NCBI RefSeq assembly: GCF_900111805.1 | Contig: NZ_FOJN01000010.1 | Coordinates: forward strand, 104,968 to 168,967 | DNA: 64,000 nt | Direction of reading: 5' to 3' | DNA from: Rhodococcoides kroppenstedtii | GTDB taxonomy: Bacteria > Actinomycetota > Actinomycetes > Mycobacteriales > Mycobacteriaceae | Shown here: one piece after another, positions 8,469 to 17,215 of the stretch | Layout: each line of letters opens with the position of its first letter | How positions within the stretch are numbered: position 1 is the stretch's first letter | Program-made: the position numbers and the translations under genes | The notes under the pieces: model-generated | What the model was told of the DNA's origin: nothing | The model's input: only the letters and a program-made list of their open reading frames with translations | The model's database searches: none

Positions 8469-9308
8469 ATGACGCCGACCATTGCTGTCACGGGTTCCAC
8501 CGGTGCGGTCGGGGGTGCAGTAGCGGCACTCCTCGCGGACTCTGGAATGGCGATTAGATTGCTGGTTCGTGACGTGGGTCGGGCACCGGCGATCCCGGAG
8601 AGTGCCGTCGCGCAGTGTTCGTACGACGACGCGGATGCATCGATTCGAGCCCTGCGCGGCGTCGATGTTCTGTTCATGGTGTCGGGGTCGGAGAGCGCGA
8701 CTCGACTCGACGAACACCGGACATTCGTCGACGCCGTGGCCGCGGCAGGGGTGCGACATGTGGTGTACACGTCGTTCTTCGGCGCGGCCCCGGATGCCAC
8801 ATTCACGTTGGCGCGGGACCACTTTCACACCGAACAGCACATCGCAGCGTCGGGAATGGGCCACACGTTTCTGCGCGACAACTTCTACGCCGATGTGATG
8901 GAGCACTTCGCCGGCGAGGACGGCGTGATCCGTGGGCCCGCCGGCGACGGTCGGGTGTCGCTGGTGGCCCGAGCGGACGTGGCGCGGGTGGCCGCGGCGG
9001 TGCTGACCGACCCCGCGTCACACGTCGGCACGTCCTACGACCTCACCGGCCCCGAGGCACTGACCATGGCAGAGGTGGCCGCCACGATTGCCGAGGTGCG
9101 GGGGCGGGCGGTGACGTTCCACGACGAGACTCTGCAGGAGGCGTATGCGTCGCGGGCGCGGTGGAACGCGCCGGACTGGCAGAACGACGCGTGGGTGTCG
9201 ACGTACACCGCCATCGCGTCGGGGGAGTTGAGCCGGGTGAGCGAGGATGTGGAGCGGGTGACGGGGCGGCGTGCGATGACGTTGCGCGAGGTGTTGCGCG
9301 CGGGCTGA
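8469..9308 (+). CDS. NmrA-like NAD(P)-binding oxidoreductase
   Basis: 279-residue Rossmann-fold protein of the atypical SDR group (NmrA/QOR2-like). The glycine motif VTGSTGAVGGAV is at the start, followed by RLLVRD, FMVSGSES and a FLRDNFY active-site region. The C-terminal segment (ARWNAPDWQNDAWVSTYTA) is typical of actinobacterial homologues. It is likely a redox sensor or quinone reductase; the substrate is unknown. It stands alone, 48 bp after the WYL regulator stop. Confidence 0.85.
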   Translation: MTPTIAVTGSTGAVGGAVAALLADSGMAIRLLVRDVGRAPAIPESAVAQCSYDDADASIRALRGVDVLFMVSGSESATRLDEHRTFVDAVAAAGVRHVVYTSFFGAAPDATFTLARDHFHTEQHIAASGMGHTFLRDNFYADVMEHFAGEDGVIRGPAGDGRVSLVARADVARVAAAVLTDPASHVGTSYDLTGPEALTMAEVAATIAEVRGRAVTFHDETLQEAYASRARWNAPDWQNDAWVSTYTAIASGELSRVSEDVERVTGRRAMTLREVLRAG

Positions 9309-9377
9309 TGTCCGCTCGCACAGATTGGCGGAACCGACGGGGGCCGTGCTGCGTCCTACCCTCGGGGGTGAGGCGAG

Positions 9378-9668
9378 ATGCTCGTCGATGCTGACATCGA
9401 GGCCATGCAGTTCGTCAGTCGCACCGTTCTCGTCGAGGCGGAACGATTCACCGCGGTGCCCGCAGCGCGTGCCGTGGTTGCGATGCCGGGCGCGGCCACG
9501 GCAGCGGCGATGGTGAGGGCGGACACGCGTCTGTCGTCTGCGGTGACAGAGCTGGCTGCCGGCGTTACGGCGACGGCCCGGTCGGTGGGGGAATCCGCGG
9601 TCGGGTACGACGCCGTGGACTCCGCGAATGCAACCCGACTCGGTGGGGTCGTGCATGGCGGTCTCTGA
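9378..9668 (+). CDS. Small WXG100/EspC-like protein preceding a polymorphic toxin
   Basis: 96-residue, Ala-rich helical protein (MLVDADIEAMQFVSRTVLVE, ending ATRLGGVVHGGL). It has the size and composition of type VII secretion-associated helical proteins such as the EspC/DUF2580 group. Its end overlaps the start of the next gene by 14 bp. It probably pairs with the N-terminus of that toxin for export. GAGGCGAG just before the ATG is a reasonable ribosome site. Confidence 0.6.
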   Translation: MLVDADIEAMQFVSRTVLVEAERFTAVPAARAVVAMPGAATAAAMVRADTRLSSAVTELAAGVTATARSVGESAVGYDAVDSANATRLGGVVHGGL

Positions 9669-10608
9669 GGCCGTTCTCGATAGAGCGACCGTAGAGGCCT
9701 GGGAACCGGCGGCGTTGCTGAGCGACGCGACCGGGATCGCCGACGTCGCGCTCTCCGTCGAGCTTCGCGCCGCGGCCTTGGATACCGGTCTGGGGCAACT
9801 GCGTGGCGCTTGGAGCGGCGAAGCCGGGGATGCAGCGGCACGCAGCCTCCAGCGCCACGTGGATGCTGCCCGGCAGCTCTCTCGTGGAGCTCGTGCGCTC
9901 GAACGCGCGGTCAGTGACGGCGAGGCGACCCTCGACCACGCGCGGACGCAGCTCCTGGACGCCGTTCTGGCCGCGGAGGCGGCGGGCTGCACGGTCACCC
10001 CCGAGTGGTCGGTGGCCGGTCCACCCGACGCTGTCGAGGTGCACGCCGCGGTGGTCTCGTCGCAGGTGCGGGCCTTGATGGCTGCGGACGAGTCGGTCGC
10101 TCGGTCGATCGACGATGCGTCGCGGACCTTGGGCGACACTCGTGCGCGGACCTTCTTGTCGGTCGCGATCGGTATCGCGTGGGCTGTGGACGCGGCCGTG
10201 AGTGCCATGATTGCGGCGGGGGTTCTGTCGGCCGGAGCGATCGCATTCGCGTTGGTCGACAGGTTCGGAATCGAGGCGTGGGAGAGTATTCGCGAGGCCA
10301 TTCCGAATGCATTCTTCGAAAGTTCCGGCCCGATCGACGAGGCTGGCGTGCGTGAGGCGGTTCAGTCGGCTACTGAACCAGGGAAGAACCCGCCGTTCCG
10401 TCAGGTGGACACTCCGGCGGAGGTGGCTTCGATCTACGACAGAGTGGCCTCTGAAGGGCGGGTGCTCGACGTCGGACGTTACCCCGGGACCGGAGTGGTT
10501 TTGCCGGACGGGACCGAGTTGCGGTACCGACAAGACAGCAAGTCCGGAGGTCCAACAATGGACATACGCTATCCCGACGGTTCGATTGTGAAAGTGCATG
10601 TGAAATGA
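9655..10608 (+). CDS. WXG100-like polymorphic toxin with C-terminal toxin domain
   Basis: 317-residue protein. The N-terminal ~150 residues are helical and WXG100-like (LRGAWSGEAGDAAARSLQRH contains a WSG turn), about 175-210 is hydrophobic (FLSVAIGIAWAVDAAV), and the C-terminal ~75 residues form a separate domain with VVLPDGTELRYRQDSKSGGP. That motif recurs in nuclease-type toxin tips of actinobacterial polymorphic toxins; the exact class is not assigned. ATG 9655 is taken because it lies in the end of the previous gene. The following gene overlaps by 4 bp and has no toxin features, so it is the likely immunity gene. Confidence 0.72.
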   Translation: MAVSEAVLDRATVEAWEPAALLSDATGIADVALSVELRAAALDTGLGQLRGAWSGEAGDAAARSLQRHVDAARQLSRGARALERAVSDGEATLDHARTQLLDAVLAAEAAGCTVTPEWSVAGPPDAVEVHAAVVSSQVRALMAADESVARSIDDASRTLGDTRARTFLSVAIGIAWAVDAAVSAMIAAGVLSAGAIAFALVDRFGIEAWESIREAIPNAFFESSGPIDEAGVREAVQSATEPGKNPPFRQVDTPAEVASIYDRVASEGRVLDVGRYPGTGVVLPDGTELRYRQDSKSGGPTMDIRYPDGSIVKVHVK

Positions 10609-11060
10609 CTGATATCCGACTCGAGAATTTTCTACTCTCCTCCCTGGCTGAGGACTGGATGTCGTTCGGGGAGTTCCTGTTCTTTGCCGGGCGAATTACT
10701 CCTCGAACATCGGCTCCCCCCGACGTCGCGGAGGTCGTTCGAGATCTGGCAACACGTGGGTTGATCGAGCTGGGCGGCTGGTCCGACGACGGCCGTTTCG
10801 AGGTGTGGGACGTGTCCGTCGACGAGGCGCTCCACCGCATTGCGCACGGGTACCAGGGGGAGGCCGGGTACCTGAACGGGAATACCGAGGTCCTCGGCCG
10901 AACCGAAGTGTTCAGGGCGAACCTGACCGCGCTGGGGGAGGAGCGGCTGTCCGAACTCGGGGACCCGTACGACAACTACGGTGACCCCTGGTCCGAGGTC
11001 CCGCATCTGCGCATCGCTCGTACGGTGCCACCGTGGCGCGAAGTCGACGACCGTCCGTGA
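10605..11060 (+). CDS. Probable immunity protein for the upstream toxin
   Basis: 151 residues, start ATG overlapping the toxin stop (ATGA). It is acidic and soluble (EDWMSFGEFLFFAG; RIAHGYQGEAGYLNGNTEVL), with no recognisable domain. Position and acidity fit a cognate immunity protein for a cationic nuclease toxin. That is inference from context; I cannot name a family. Confidence 0.65.
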   Translation: MTDIRLENFLLSSLAEDWMSFGEFLFFAGRITPRTSAPPDVAEVVRDLATRGLIELGGWSDDGRFEVWDVSVDEALHRIAHGYQGEAGYLNGNTEVLGRTEVFRANLTALGEERLSELGDPYDNYGDPWSEVPHLRIARTVPPWREVDDRP

Positions 11061-11118
11061 TGTCGGAGCAATCCTCTACGTTCCGTGCACTCGGACGCAC
11101 CGCACCCCAGGAGTCACG

Positions 11119-11817
11119 ATGACCGGTCCTTCGAACTCACTCGTTTCCGTTCTGCTTCACCACTCGGCGTCGAGGCCGTCGATCGTCGACGCCATGTACG
11201 GCGGCTTCAGCCGCTTCGCCCAGGCAGAGCGCCGTCGATCGAGCTCGACCATCGTCGAACTCGCGCAGCTCGACGACCCTGACGAGTCGGACTACGGGCC
11301 GGGTTACTTCGAGATGGACTACGAGGCGGAGTCCTTCGGCGGGGCCGGACTTACAAGGCTCCAGGGGTTTCCGCGAAGGCCAACCGCGTTGTGCGACGAA
11401 TTGGGCAAATGGATCACGGCGGTGGATGCGCTTCACTCGATACTGACGGCGGAGAACCGGCCGGGGGCGGTCACCGTTGTGGTTCTGACGGCCGGGCATG
11501 CCGTTGCTGGCCGTCAATGGTCGCTTGACGACGTGCGCCGACTCATCGAGCGGCAGGAAGCAAAGTTCGGCTGGGACTTCGTCCTTCTGGGCGCCAACAT
11601 GGACGCGGTCGAGACGGGGGCGAAGATGGGCTTCGCCCGAAACAAGTCACTCACGTTCGACGCGTCGTCTGCGGGTATCGACTCGGCCTTCTCCGCTGTG
11701 TCGCACTATCAGATGCGAAAACAGGAGGCTGGTACACAAAGAATCGCGGGGTTCTCCGACGAGGATCGTCGGCGCGCGTGTCGACGCTTCGCTGCAGTGT
11801 CACGGCGACGTCGGTAA
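11119..11817 (+). CDS. Degenerate von Willebrand A-like protein (MIDAS lost)
   Basis: 232 residues, a clear paralogue of the VWA protein at 14706-15341 (shared GWDF-LLGANMDAVETGA, GFSDEDRRRA versus GFSDDDRRRA). Where the paralogue has DRSGSM this one has HHSASR, and MTDGHE becomes LTAGHA, so the metal-ion-dependent adhesion site cannot form. The leader before both start codons is also alike (CTCTAC...CAGGAG). ATG 11119 follows CCAGGAG. It may be a pseudo-VWA that kept a structural role or a gene in decay. Confidence 0.75.
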   Translation: MTGPSNSLVSVLLHHSASRPSIVDAMYGGFSRFAQAERRRSSSTIVELAQLDDPDESDYGPGYFEMDYEAESFGGAGLTRLQGFPRRPTALCDELGKWITAVDALHSILTAENRPGAVTVVVLTAGHAVAGRQWSLDDVRRLIERQEAKFGWDFVLLGANMDAVETGAKMGFARNKSLTFDASSAGIDSAFSAVSHYQMRKQEAGTQRIAGFSDEDRRRACRRFAAVSRRRR

Positions 11818-11886
11818 CAGGGAGGTCTTTGTAGCGTGCCGCGCTCGGGATCGCGACTGGTGCAGAGCCCGAATGATCGCGTTGGA

Positions 11887-11909
11887 CAGCCGTGGCGCAC
11901 CAACGGCTG
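11887..11909. terminator. Hairpin between convergent VWA and response-regulator genes
   Basis: Perfect 7-bp stem CAGCCGT / ACGGCTG with a 9-base loop, placed between the convergent stops at 11817 and 11922. No run of T follows on either side, as is common in actinobacteria. It is a plausible bidirectional terminator. Confidence 0.45.
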
Positions 11910-11921
11910 CTTGCTCACGAG

Positions 11922-12569
11922 CTACTCGACCAGTCCGCACCGAAAGGCCGTGAGTGCGGCTCCGACTCGGTTGGACACCCGCAGCTTGTGGTTCACCGAC
12001 GCGAGGTGGGACTTGACCGTCGTCTCCGACATGAACAACCGCCGCGCGATGTCGGCATTCGTGGCGCCGGACGCCATGACGGCCAGCACTTCCCGCTCGC
12101 GATCCGTCAGCGAGTCCAGAGCGACCGTCGGTCGCTGCGACGGTGAGTGTCGAACGATGCGGCGTAACGAGTCCTCGGAGAAGAGGGTGTTGCCGGCCGC
12201 GACGGCCCGGACCGATTGGTGATAGGTCTCGGGCGGCTCGGATTTGCTGAGGAAGCTGTGGGCACCGGCTTTGACGGCTTCGACCACCAGGTCGTCGACA
12301 TCCATCGCCGTCATCGCGACGACTTTCGGCGGATCCGGCATCGTCATCAATGTCCGTGTTGCGTCGAGCCCGCCAACACGTCCCATCATCAGGTCCATCA
12401 GCACGACGTGCGGGCGCGTGGCCTCCACAGCCGCGGGGACCTCGTCGCCGTCGGACACCGACCCCACGACGACGATGTCCGTGGTCGCCGCGAAGATGTC
12501 TGTCATTCCGCGCCGGACGAATGCATCGTCGTCGACAACGAGAACGGAAATCTGCGCTTCGGAACCCAT
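11922..12569 (-). CDS. NarL/FixJ-type response regulator (LuxR HTH)
   Basis: 215-residue response regulator. Receiver domain with acidic pocket (VLVVDDDAFVRRG), phospho-acceptor Asp in VVLMDLMMG and conserved Lys in FLSKSEPPE. C-terminal LuxR HTH (LTDREREVLAVMASGATNAD; ETTVKSHLASVNHKL). It lies 89 bp after the histidine kinase stop in the same direction, so the pair forms one two-component system. The target genes are unknown. Confidence 0.93.
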   Translation of the reverse strand: MGSEAQISVLVVDDDAFVRRGMTDIFAATTDIVVVGSVSDGDEVPAAVEATRPHVVLMDLMMGRVGGLDATRTLMTMPDPPKVVAMTAMDVDDLVVEAVKAGAHSFLSKSEPPETYHQSVRAVAAGNTLFSEDSLRRIVRHSPSQRPTVALDSLTDREREVLAVMASGATNADIARRLFMSETTVKSHLASVNHKLRVSNRVGAALTAFRCGLVE

Positions 12570-12658
12570 GATGCGTCGACCGTAGCGAACGACACCGACA
12601 CGGCCGACCCATTGGATCTAGAGATTCCGTCGTGGACGTCGAGTCGAACTGAGCCGGG

Positions 12659-13888
12659 TCACGAGTACCAGGGCAACCACGCCGACAGGACGAACTCCCC
12701 ACCGTGGACATCCCACCGCACCCATCCGCCTGCCGTCTGCGCTTGTTCGGCCAGACCGACCAACCCGCTCCGCGATCCCGGCCCTGGACTCCCGGACGCC
12801 GCCGGGTTTCGCACGACCAGGCTGATGCCGTCGGTGTCGGCACCGCTGACAGTGATCTGCAGCGGCGAACCGGGTGCGTGCTTTTGGCTGTTGGTGAGGG
12901 CCTCTTGGACGATGCGATACGCGGTGTGACTGGTCAGGTCGCCGACGGTCCCCGGAAAGATGTCCTGGATCAAGGTCACCCGACATCCCGCCGAACGCGC
13001 CGCATCGACCAGGTCGCCGATACCCGCCAGGCTGCGCCGGCCGGCGTCGGCGCCACCGGTCGCCGATCCACGGAGAACGCCGATGATGCGTTTGAGCTCG
13101 TCCAGGGAGTCGTGCGCAGTGGCACGGATCAGCGCCGAGGTGTTCGAGACCTTCTCCGGTCCGTCGGTACTTCCGACTTGTAATCCGCCGGCGAGCAGCG
13201 AGATCCGGCTGAGGCCGGCTGCGAGCGTGTCGTGCATGTCGCGCGCGATGCGCGCACGTTCCTGCTGAATCAGCATGTCTTCGTGCAGACGCCGAGACTG
13301 CGCGGTTGCTTCGTTTCTCGACCGGACCGCCACGTCGAGGTCGGACTTCGTTCTGCGTAGTTGCGAAAGGCCCACGACCACGGCGACGAGCACCGCGGCG
13401 ACGAGCATTGGGAGCCACCACGGGAGCGACCAGGTCGGAGGGGGCTGACCTTCGACCTGCTTCACGCCGAGGGTCAATACCGAGAAATCACGTCGTCGGG
13501 ACGCGTCGTATGTCAGCGAAACCGCGCAGGCCAGGTACACGGCCGCCGCCGCGCCGACCAGGCGACGCCCGCCCGCCCTGGCGCCGACTGCGTACAACGT
13601 GATGAGCGCGGCCGTGGCATCGGTTGCAAAGAACAGCGGTCCGGCGACCGACATGGCCAGGACGATCCAGGGCTTGTCGTGCCGCCAGACCAGCGCCACC
13701 GCCGCCGCGACGTTGAGGACAAATCCCAGCCCGGCGTTCCACGCGGGAGTACCGGATATTCCGGCCAGGCCCACCGTCATGATCGTGCAGAACAGGCTGA
13801 GCGTCACCGCGCCGACAGTCCAGGCGCGACGCCGAACCGTGGCTGCAGTCGTGGACACCTTGCCGACGTTACGGGGACCGTCCGACAC
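12659..13888 (-). CDS. Sensor histidine kinase (HisKA_3 type)
   Basis: 409-residue membrane kinase. About five hydrophobic segments fill residues 20-180, a coiled segment follows, then the dimerisation box with the phosphorylated His (RARIARDMHDTLAAGLSRI) and a HATPase domain (YRIVQEALTNSQKHAPGSPL, GSRSGLVGLAEQA). This architecture matches NarX/DesK-type kinases paired with LuxR-class regulators. GTG 13888 and GTG 13858 are both possible starts; neither has a strong ribosome site. The signal sensed is unknown. Confidence 0.9.
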   Translation of the reverse strand: MSDGPRNVGKVSTTAATVRRRAWTVGAVTLSLFCTIMTVGLAGISGTPAWNAGLGFVLNVAAAVALVWRHDKPWIVLAMSVAGPLFFATDATAALITLYAVGARAGGRRLVGAAAAVYLACAVSLTYDASRRRDFSVLTLGVKQVEGQPPPTWSLPWWLPMLVAAVLVAVVVGLSQLRRTKSDLDVAVRSRNEATAQSRRLHEDMLIQQERARIARDMHDTLAAGLSRISLLAGGLQVGSTDGPEKVSNTSALIRATAHDSLDELKRIIGVLRGSATGGADAGRRSLAGIGDLVDAARSAGCRVTLIQDIFPGTVGDLTSHTAYRIVQEALTNSQKHAPGSPLQITVSGADTDGISLVVRNPAASGSPGPGSRSGLVGLAEQAQTAGGWVRWDVHGGEFVLSAWLPWYS

Positions 13889-14027
13889 GGTCGTCGGTTA
13901 TTCGGTCGCGGAATCCGCCCGAAAGGACGAGAAAGGTCGACCGGTTCGACGAGGTGGAGAGCGGGCTGGGTGCGGTGTGCTCGTCGTGAAGCATCGACCG
14001 GTGCTCGACGTGTCGAGAGGAAACACC

Positions 14028-14636
14028 ATGACTCAGCCTCCGCAGAACCCCTACCCGCAGCAGCCGCCCGCCAAGAAGAACTGGTTCTTGCGCCACAAGA
14101 TTCTCACCGTCCTCGGCGCGCTGATCGTGATCGGCGTCGTCGTCAACCTGGCCGGCGGTGGCGGTGAGAGCGGGTCGGGCGGTGCCGACAGCACGACCTC
14201 CCAGGCTGCGCCGAACGGCGAGGAGCCCGCGGAGGGCGGTCAGGCACCGGGAATCGGGGCCGCGGTACGAGACGGCAAGTTCGAGTTCGTGGTCCAGAAC
14301 GTCGAACGCGGTGTCACCTCGGTGGGGGACCAATACACGTCTCAGACGCCGCAGGGTGAGTACGTGCTGGTCACTGTGAATGTCGCCAATATCGGCAACG
14401 AGCAGCAGTTGTTCGACACCACGTCGCAGAAGCTGCTCGACGCGCAGGGCCGGGAATACTCCACCGACACCGTGGCCACGGTGACCGAGGATCCGAATCT
14501 CGGCTTCTCGCAGATCAATCCAGGGAACTCGCTGGTCGCAACCCTGGTGTTCGACATCCCGACCGGGGTCTCTCCGTCGGAGATCGAACTGCACGATTCC
14601 CTGTTCTCGGGTGGCGTGACCGTCGCACTCGGGTGA
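14028..14636 (+). CDS. DUF4352 membrane-anchored protein
   Basis: 202 residues: a Pro/Gln-rich cytoplasmic N-terminus (MTQPPQNPYPQQPPAKKNWF), one membrane segment (ILTVLGALIVIGVVVNLAGG), a low-complexity Gly/Ser/Glu linker and an extracellular DUF4352 immunoglobulin-like domain (FEFVVQNVERG, GEYVLVTVNVANIGNEQQLF). The family is surface exposed and often called telomeric repeat-binding-like or MPT63-like; function unknown. Start ATG 14028 follows GAGAGGAAACACC. It is divergent from the histidine kinase. Confidence 0.85.
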   Translation: MTQPPQNPYPQQPPAKKNWFLRHKILTVLGALIVIGVVVNLAGGGGESGSGGADSTTSQAAPNGEEPAEGGQAPGIGAAVRDGKFEFVVQNVERGVTSVGDQYTSQTPQGEYVLVTVNVANIGNEQQLFDTTSQKLLDAQGREYSTDTVATVTEDPNLGFSQINPGNSLVATLVFDIPTGVSPSEIELHDSLFSGGVTVALG

Positions 14637-14705
14637 CCAGGAATTCGATGTCGGACCCATGCTCTACAGTCCCGCATTCGATCGCACCGCGTGTCAGGAG
14701 CCCTC

Positions 14706-15341
14706 ATGACCGATCCGTCCCTCTCCCTCGTGGCCGCCCTTCTCGATCGCTCCGGGTCGATGGCGTCGATTGCCGACGACACTCGCGGCGGTTTCGACAG
14801 CTTCATCCAGTCCGAGCGCGGACACGACGGCTCGACCGTGGTCACGCTCGCGCAGTTCGACGACCGATACGAGATGGTCTATGAATCGAAACCCATCGAC
14901 GAAGTGGGCGGTCTCGAACTGCTGCCGCGGGGGTCGACCGCGTTGTACGACGCGGTGGGCACCTTCGTCACCGAGGTCGGGTCGACGCTGGCGGCACTGC
15001 CACAGCAGCGGCGACCGGGATCGGTCACGGTGCTCGTGATGACGGACGGCCACGAGAACTCCAGTCGCGAGTGGTCGCATCGGAAGGTGCGCGCTTTGAT
15101 CGAGCAGCAGGAATCGCAGTACGGGTGGGATTTCGTGTTCCTGGGCGCCAACATGGACGCGGTGGAAACCGGGGCGCAGATGGGCTTCACGAGGGACAAG
15201 TCGCTTACCTACGCCGCGTCGTCCGAAGGGGTGAACGCGGCCTTCTCTGCGGTGTCCGATTACCAGGATCGGAAGCGGGCGTACGGGATGCGCAAGGCCG
15301 CAGGGTTTTCCGATGACGATCGGCGTCGGGCGGGCCGGTGA
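14706..15341 (+). CDS. von Willebrand factor type A domain protein with intact MIDAS
   Basis: 211 residues from ATG 14706 (GTCAGGAG six bases upstream). The VWA fold is clear: DRSGSM MIDAS motif at residues ~15-20, a conserved Thr in PRGSTALYDAV, and Asp in VLVMTDGHENSS. The last segment (GFSDDDRRRAGR) is shared with the paralogue at 11119. Proteins of this kind are often linked to TerD-type stress genes or act as scaffolds; the partner is unknown. Confidence 0.87.
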   Translation: MTDPSLSLVAALLDRSGSMASIADDTRGGFDSFIQSERGHDGSTVVTLAQFDDRYEMVYESKPIDEVGGLELLPRGSTALYDAVGTFVTEVGSTLAALPQQRRPGSVTVLVMTDGHENSSREWSHRKVRALIEQQESQYGWDFVFLGANMDAVETGAQMGFTRDKSLTYAASSEGVNAAFSAVSDYQDRKRAYGMRKAAGFSDDDRRRAGR

Positions 15342-15357
15342 CTAGAGATGCCGGCCC
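15332..15357 (+). terminator. Hairpin overlapping the VWA stop codon
   Basis: Perfect 7-bp stem GGGCCGG / CCGGCCC with a 12-base loop; the VWA stop codon TGA lies inside the loop. No T-tract follows. A plausible intrinsic-type terminator before the defence-related genes. Confidence 0.45.
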
Positions 15358-15457
15358 AGCGGTGACCGGCCACATGATTACGACAAATCGACCGTAAGGT
15401 CGGGTCTGCTGTATCGAGACCGGCTATGTTATCGATCGGTGTGAGGGAGGATTTGCG

Positions 15458-17110
15458 ATGTGGTGTGGAGACGCGCGCCTGGCGAGGTGGTCGACCGACA
15501 ACGGCTTCGGAGCCGAGCGGGGGTACAGCCGTGACCGGCTCGACGAGCTGACGCCGAAAACCAATGGCCTGTACATTTTCGAAGCCGAGAATCACGAGGC
15601 GTACATCGGCATCTCCACCGACCTGCGTGCGCGGCTGGCACAGCATTCCCGGCTCCACGGTGACATTCGAGCTTTCCGAGTGCGTGAGATGGCCGGCACC
15701 CCGATGGAACTGCGGACCGTCGAGCGAAAGCTGGTGCACGACGCCCAGAAGAACAGTTTCATCCTGCGCAATCGCGAACACGCCATGACCTTGACCGGTG
15801 AGAGCGTCTTCGATGACGTGATGGCTCCGGCGGAGCAATCCGCGTGGTTGCGAGACCCAGCCGGCGTCAACGCGGCGGACTTGTCGTCACCTCCTCCGTA
15901 CGACAGCAACCACCTGGCTGCTCATGCATCGTCGTTCGCACGTTTGCAACAGCATCCCCGCAGCAGTGAGGTCATTGATGCGGTTGGCGTCTACCTGCGC
16001 ACCTGTGTTCCTGTTCCGGTTCGCACCGAGGGCACCTTCTGGACGATCAGTTGCTATCCCGGCTCCTCTCGAGCACGCCTGACGTGCATCTCCATGGCCA
16101 CGCTCGAGACGTTCTATGTGTGGTCCCCGCCAAACGAGGACCGGCTCGAAATTCGCATGTTCGTCGACGGAAGCCGGATACCGAAGAGCTGGTTGACGCG
16201 CGACAGGGCCTGGCGGAAACTCGCGCCGGGGGTCAAGCTGGGCCCGCGTGCGCACAAATCTGCCGGAGTGCATGAACGGGTCATCGTGATCGATGACGTA
16301 TCGACGATGTCGGCGGCACTCGACATAGCCGGCGTTGCGGACGCGGCAGCTCACCACGCTCTTGCCGTGATGCGGAAGCGGCAGTCCGGCTACAAGATTT
16401 CGCACTGCCCCCAACTCGCGGCGGCGGTGTCCGTGTCGGCGGACCACCGCGATATCTCTCCCGTTCCGGCGCAGGCGGCAGTAGAGAGGGCGACTGCAGG
16501 CGTCACTCTCGACGATGAACTGGAAGACACTGTCGCTGACGTGGTGCCGAACGTCGGTGCCGACGCAGTTGACAGTTCTCAACAGCAGACGAAGGTGGAC
16601 AAGTTCCTCCGACTCGATTCGGATGGAACCGTACTGCGCTGGCTCGGCGCATTCATCGAATCGGCTGTCCCGGACTCGTTCACGGACGCTGGAGTGAACT
16701 GGGGCGTGACCTGCCTGCCGTCGACGAAGTCGGGGCCCGGTTCGCAGCGGCTCTTCACGGTGAATGTGGGTGCGATAGAGGTGGCGTACGTTCGTGCTGC
16801 TACGAAGCCCGCAGGGGAGAACCCGAACGTCACTGTGGTCGTCTCGCGTTCCGCGCTCGAGGCCGAATCGGGTCTGTCGATCGATGAGTTGATTCGCGAC
16901 TTTCCCTCGGTCACTTTCACTACGCATGGTTACGTTGCGGCAGGGGGTGACGACATCTCGTTGACCTGGTCTCTGGCGGCGCCACCAGAGAACATCCCGT
17001 GGCGTTTCGCGTCCGCTGTTCTGGTCGACGCCCTTCGCGGTTCGCGATCACCCTACGGGCGTTACCACTCTCCGGCACTGCACAAGGCGTCGTACGAGAC
17101 ACTCGCGTAA
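15458..17110 (+). CDS. GIY-YIG nuclease with two similar C-terminal modules
   Basis: 550-residue protein. Residues about 35-110 are a GIY-YIG nuclease domain: NGLYIFEAENHEAYIGIS holds the GLY/YIG signature, the catalytic Arg lies in DLRARLAQHS, and a Glu in MELRTVERKL. Two long modules follow at about 155-335 and 385-550. They look alike (FWTISCYPGSSRARLTCISM versus NWGVTCLPSTKSGPGSQRLF, each followed by VEVAYV-like strands), which suggests an internal duplication. The modules resemble no DNA-binding family I know. It is isolated, preceded by GAGGGAGG at 15443-15451. A defence or repair role is inferred from the neighbours. Confidence 0.78.
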   Translation: MWCGDARLARWSTDNGFGAERGYSRDRLDELTPKTNGLYIFEAENHEAYIGISTDLRARLAQHSRLHGDIRAFRVREMAGTPMELRTVERKLVHDAQKNSFILRNREHAMTLTGESVFDDVMAPAEQSAWLRDPAGVNAADLSSPPPYDSNHLAAHASSFARLQQHPRSSEVIDAVGVYLRTCVPVPVRTEGTFWTISCYPGSSRARLTCISMATLETFYVWSPPNEDRLEIRMFVDGSRIPKSWLTRDRAWRKLAPGVKLGPRAHKSAGVHERVIVIDDVSTMSAALDIAGVADAAAHHALAVMRKRQSGYKISHCPQLAAAVSVSADHRDISPVPAQAAVERATAGVTLDDELEDTVADVVPNVGADAVDSSQQQTKVDKFLRLDSDGTVLRWLGAFIESAVPDSFTDAGVNWGVTCLPSTKSGPGSQRLFTVNVGAIEVAYVRAATKPAGENPNVTVVVSRSALEAESGLSIDELIRDFPSVTFTTHGYVAAGGDDISLTWSLAAPPENIPWRFASAVLVDALRGSRSPYGRYHSPALHKASYETLA

Positions 17111-17215
17111 CAGTCGGCAGACCCGGACGCGAGCCGCCCCCCAGTTGGCTGCGGCATTCGGGATCCCGCGCCGGGAAATCCGACCACCGATGCTGCGAGA
17201 TGGCACCCTCGTCCT

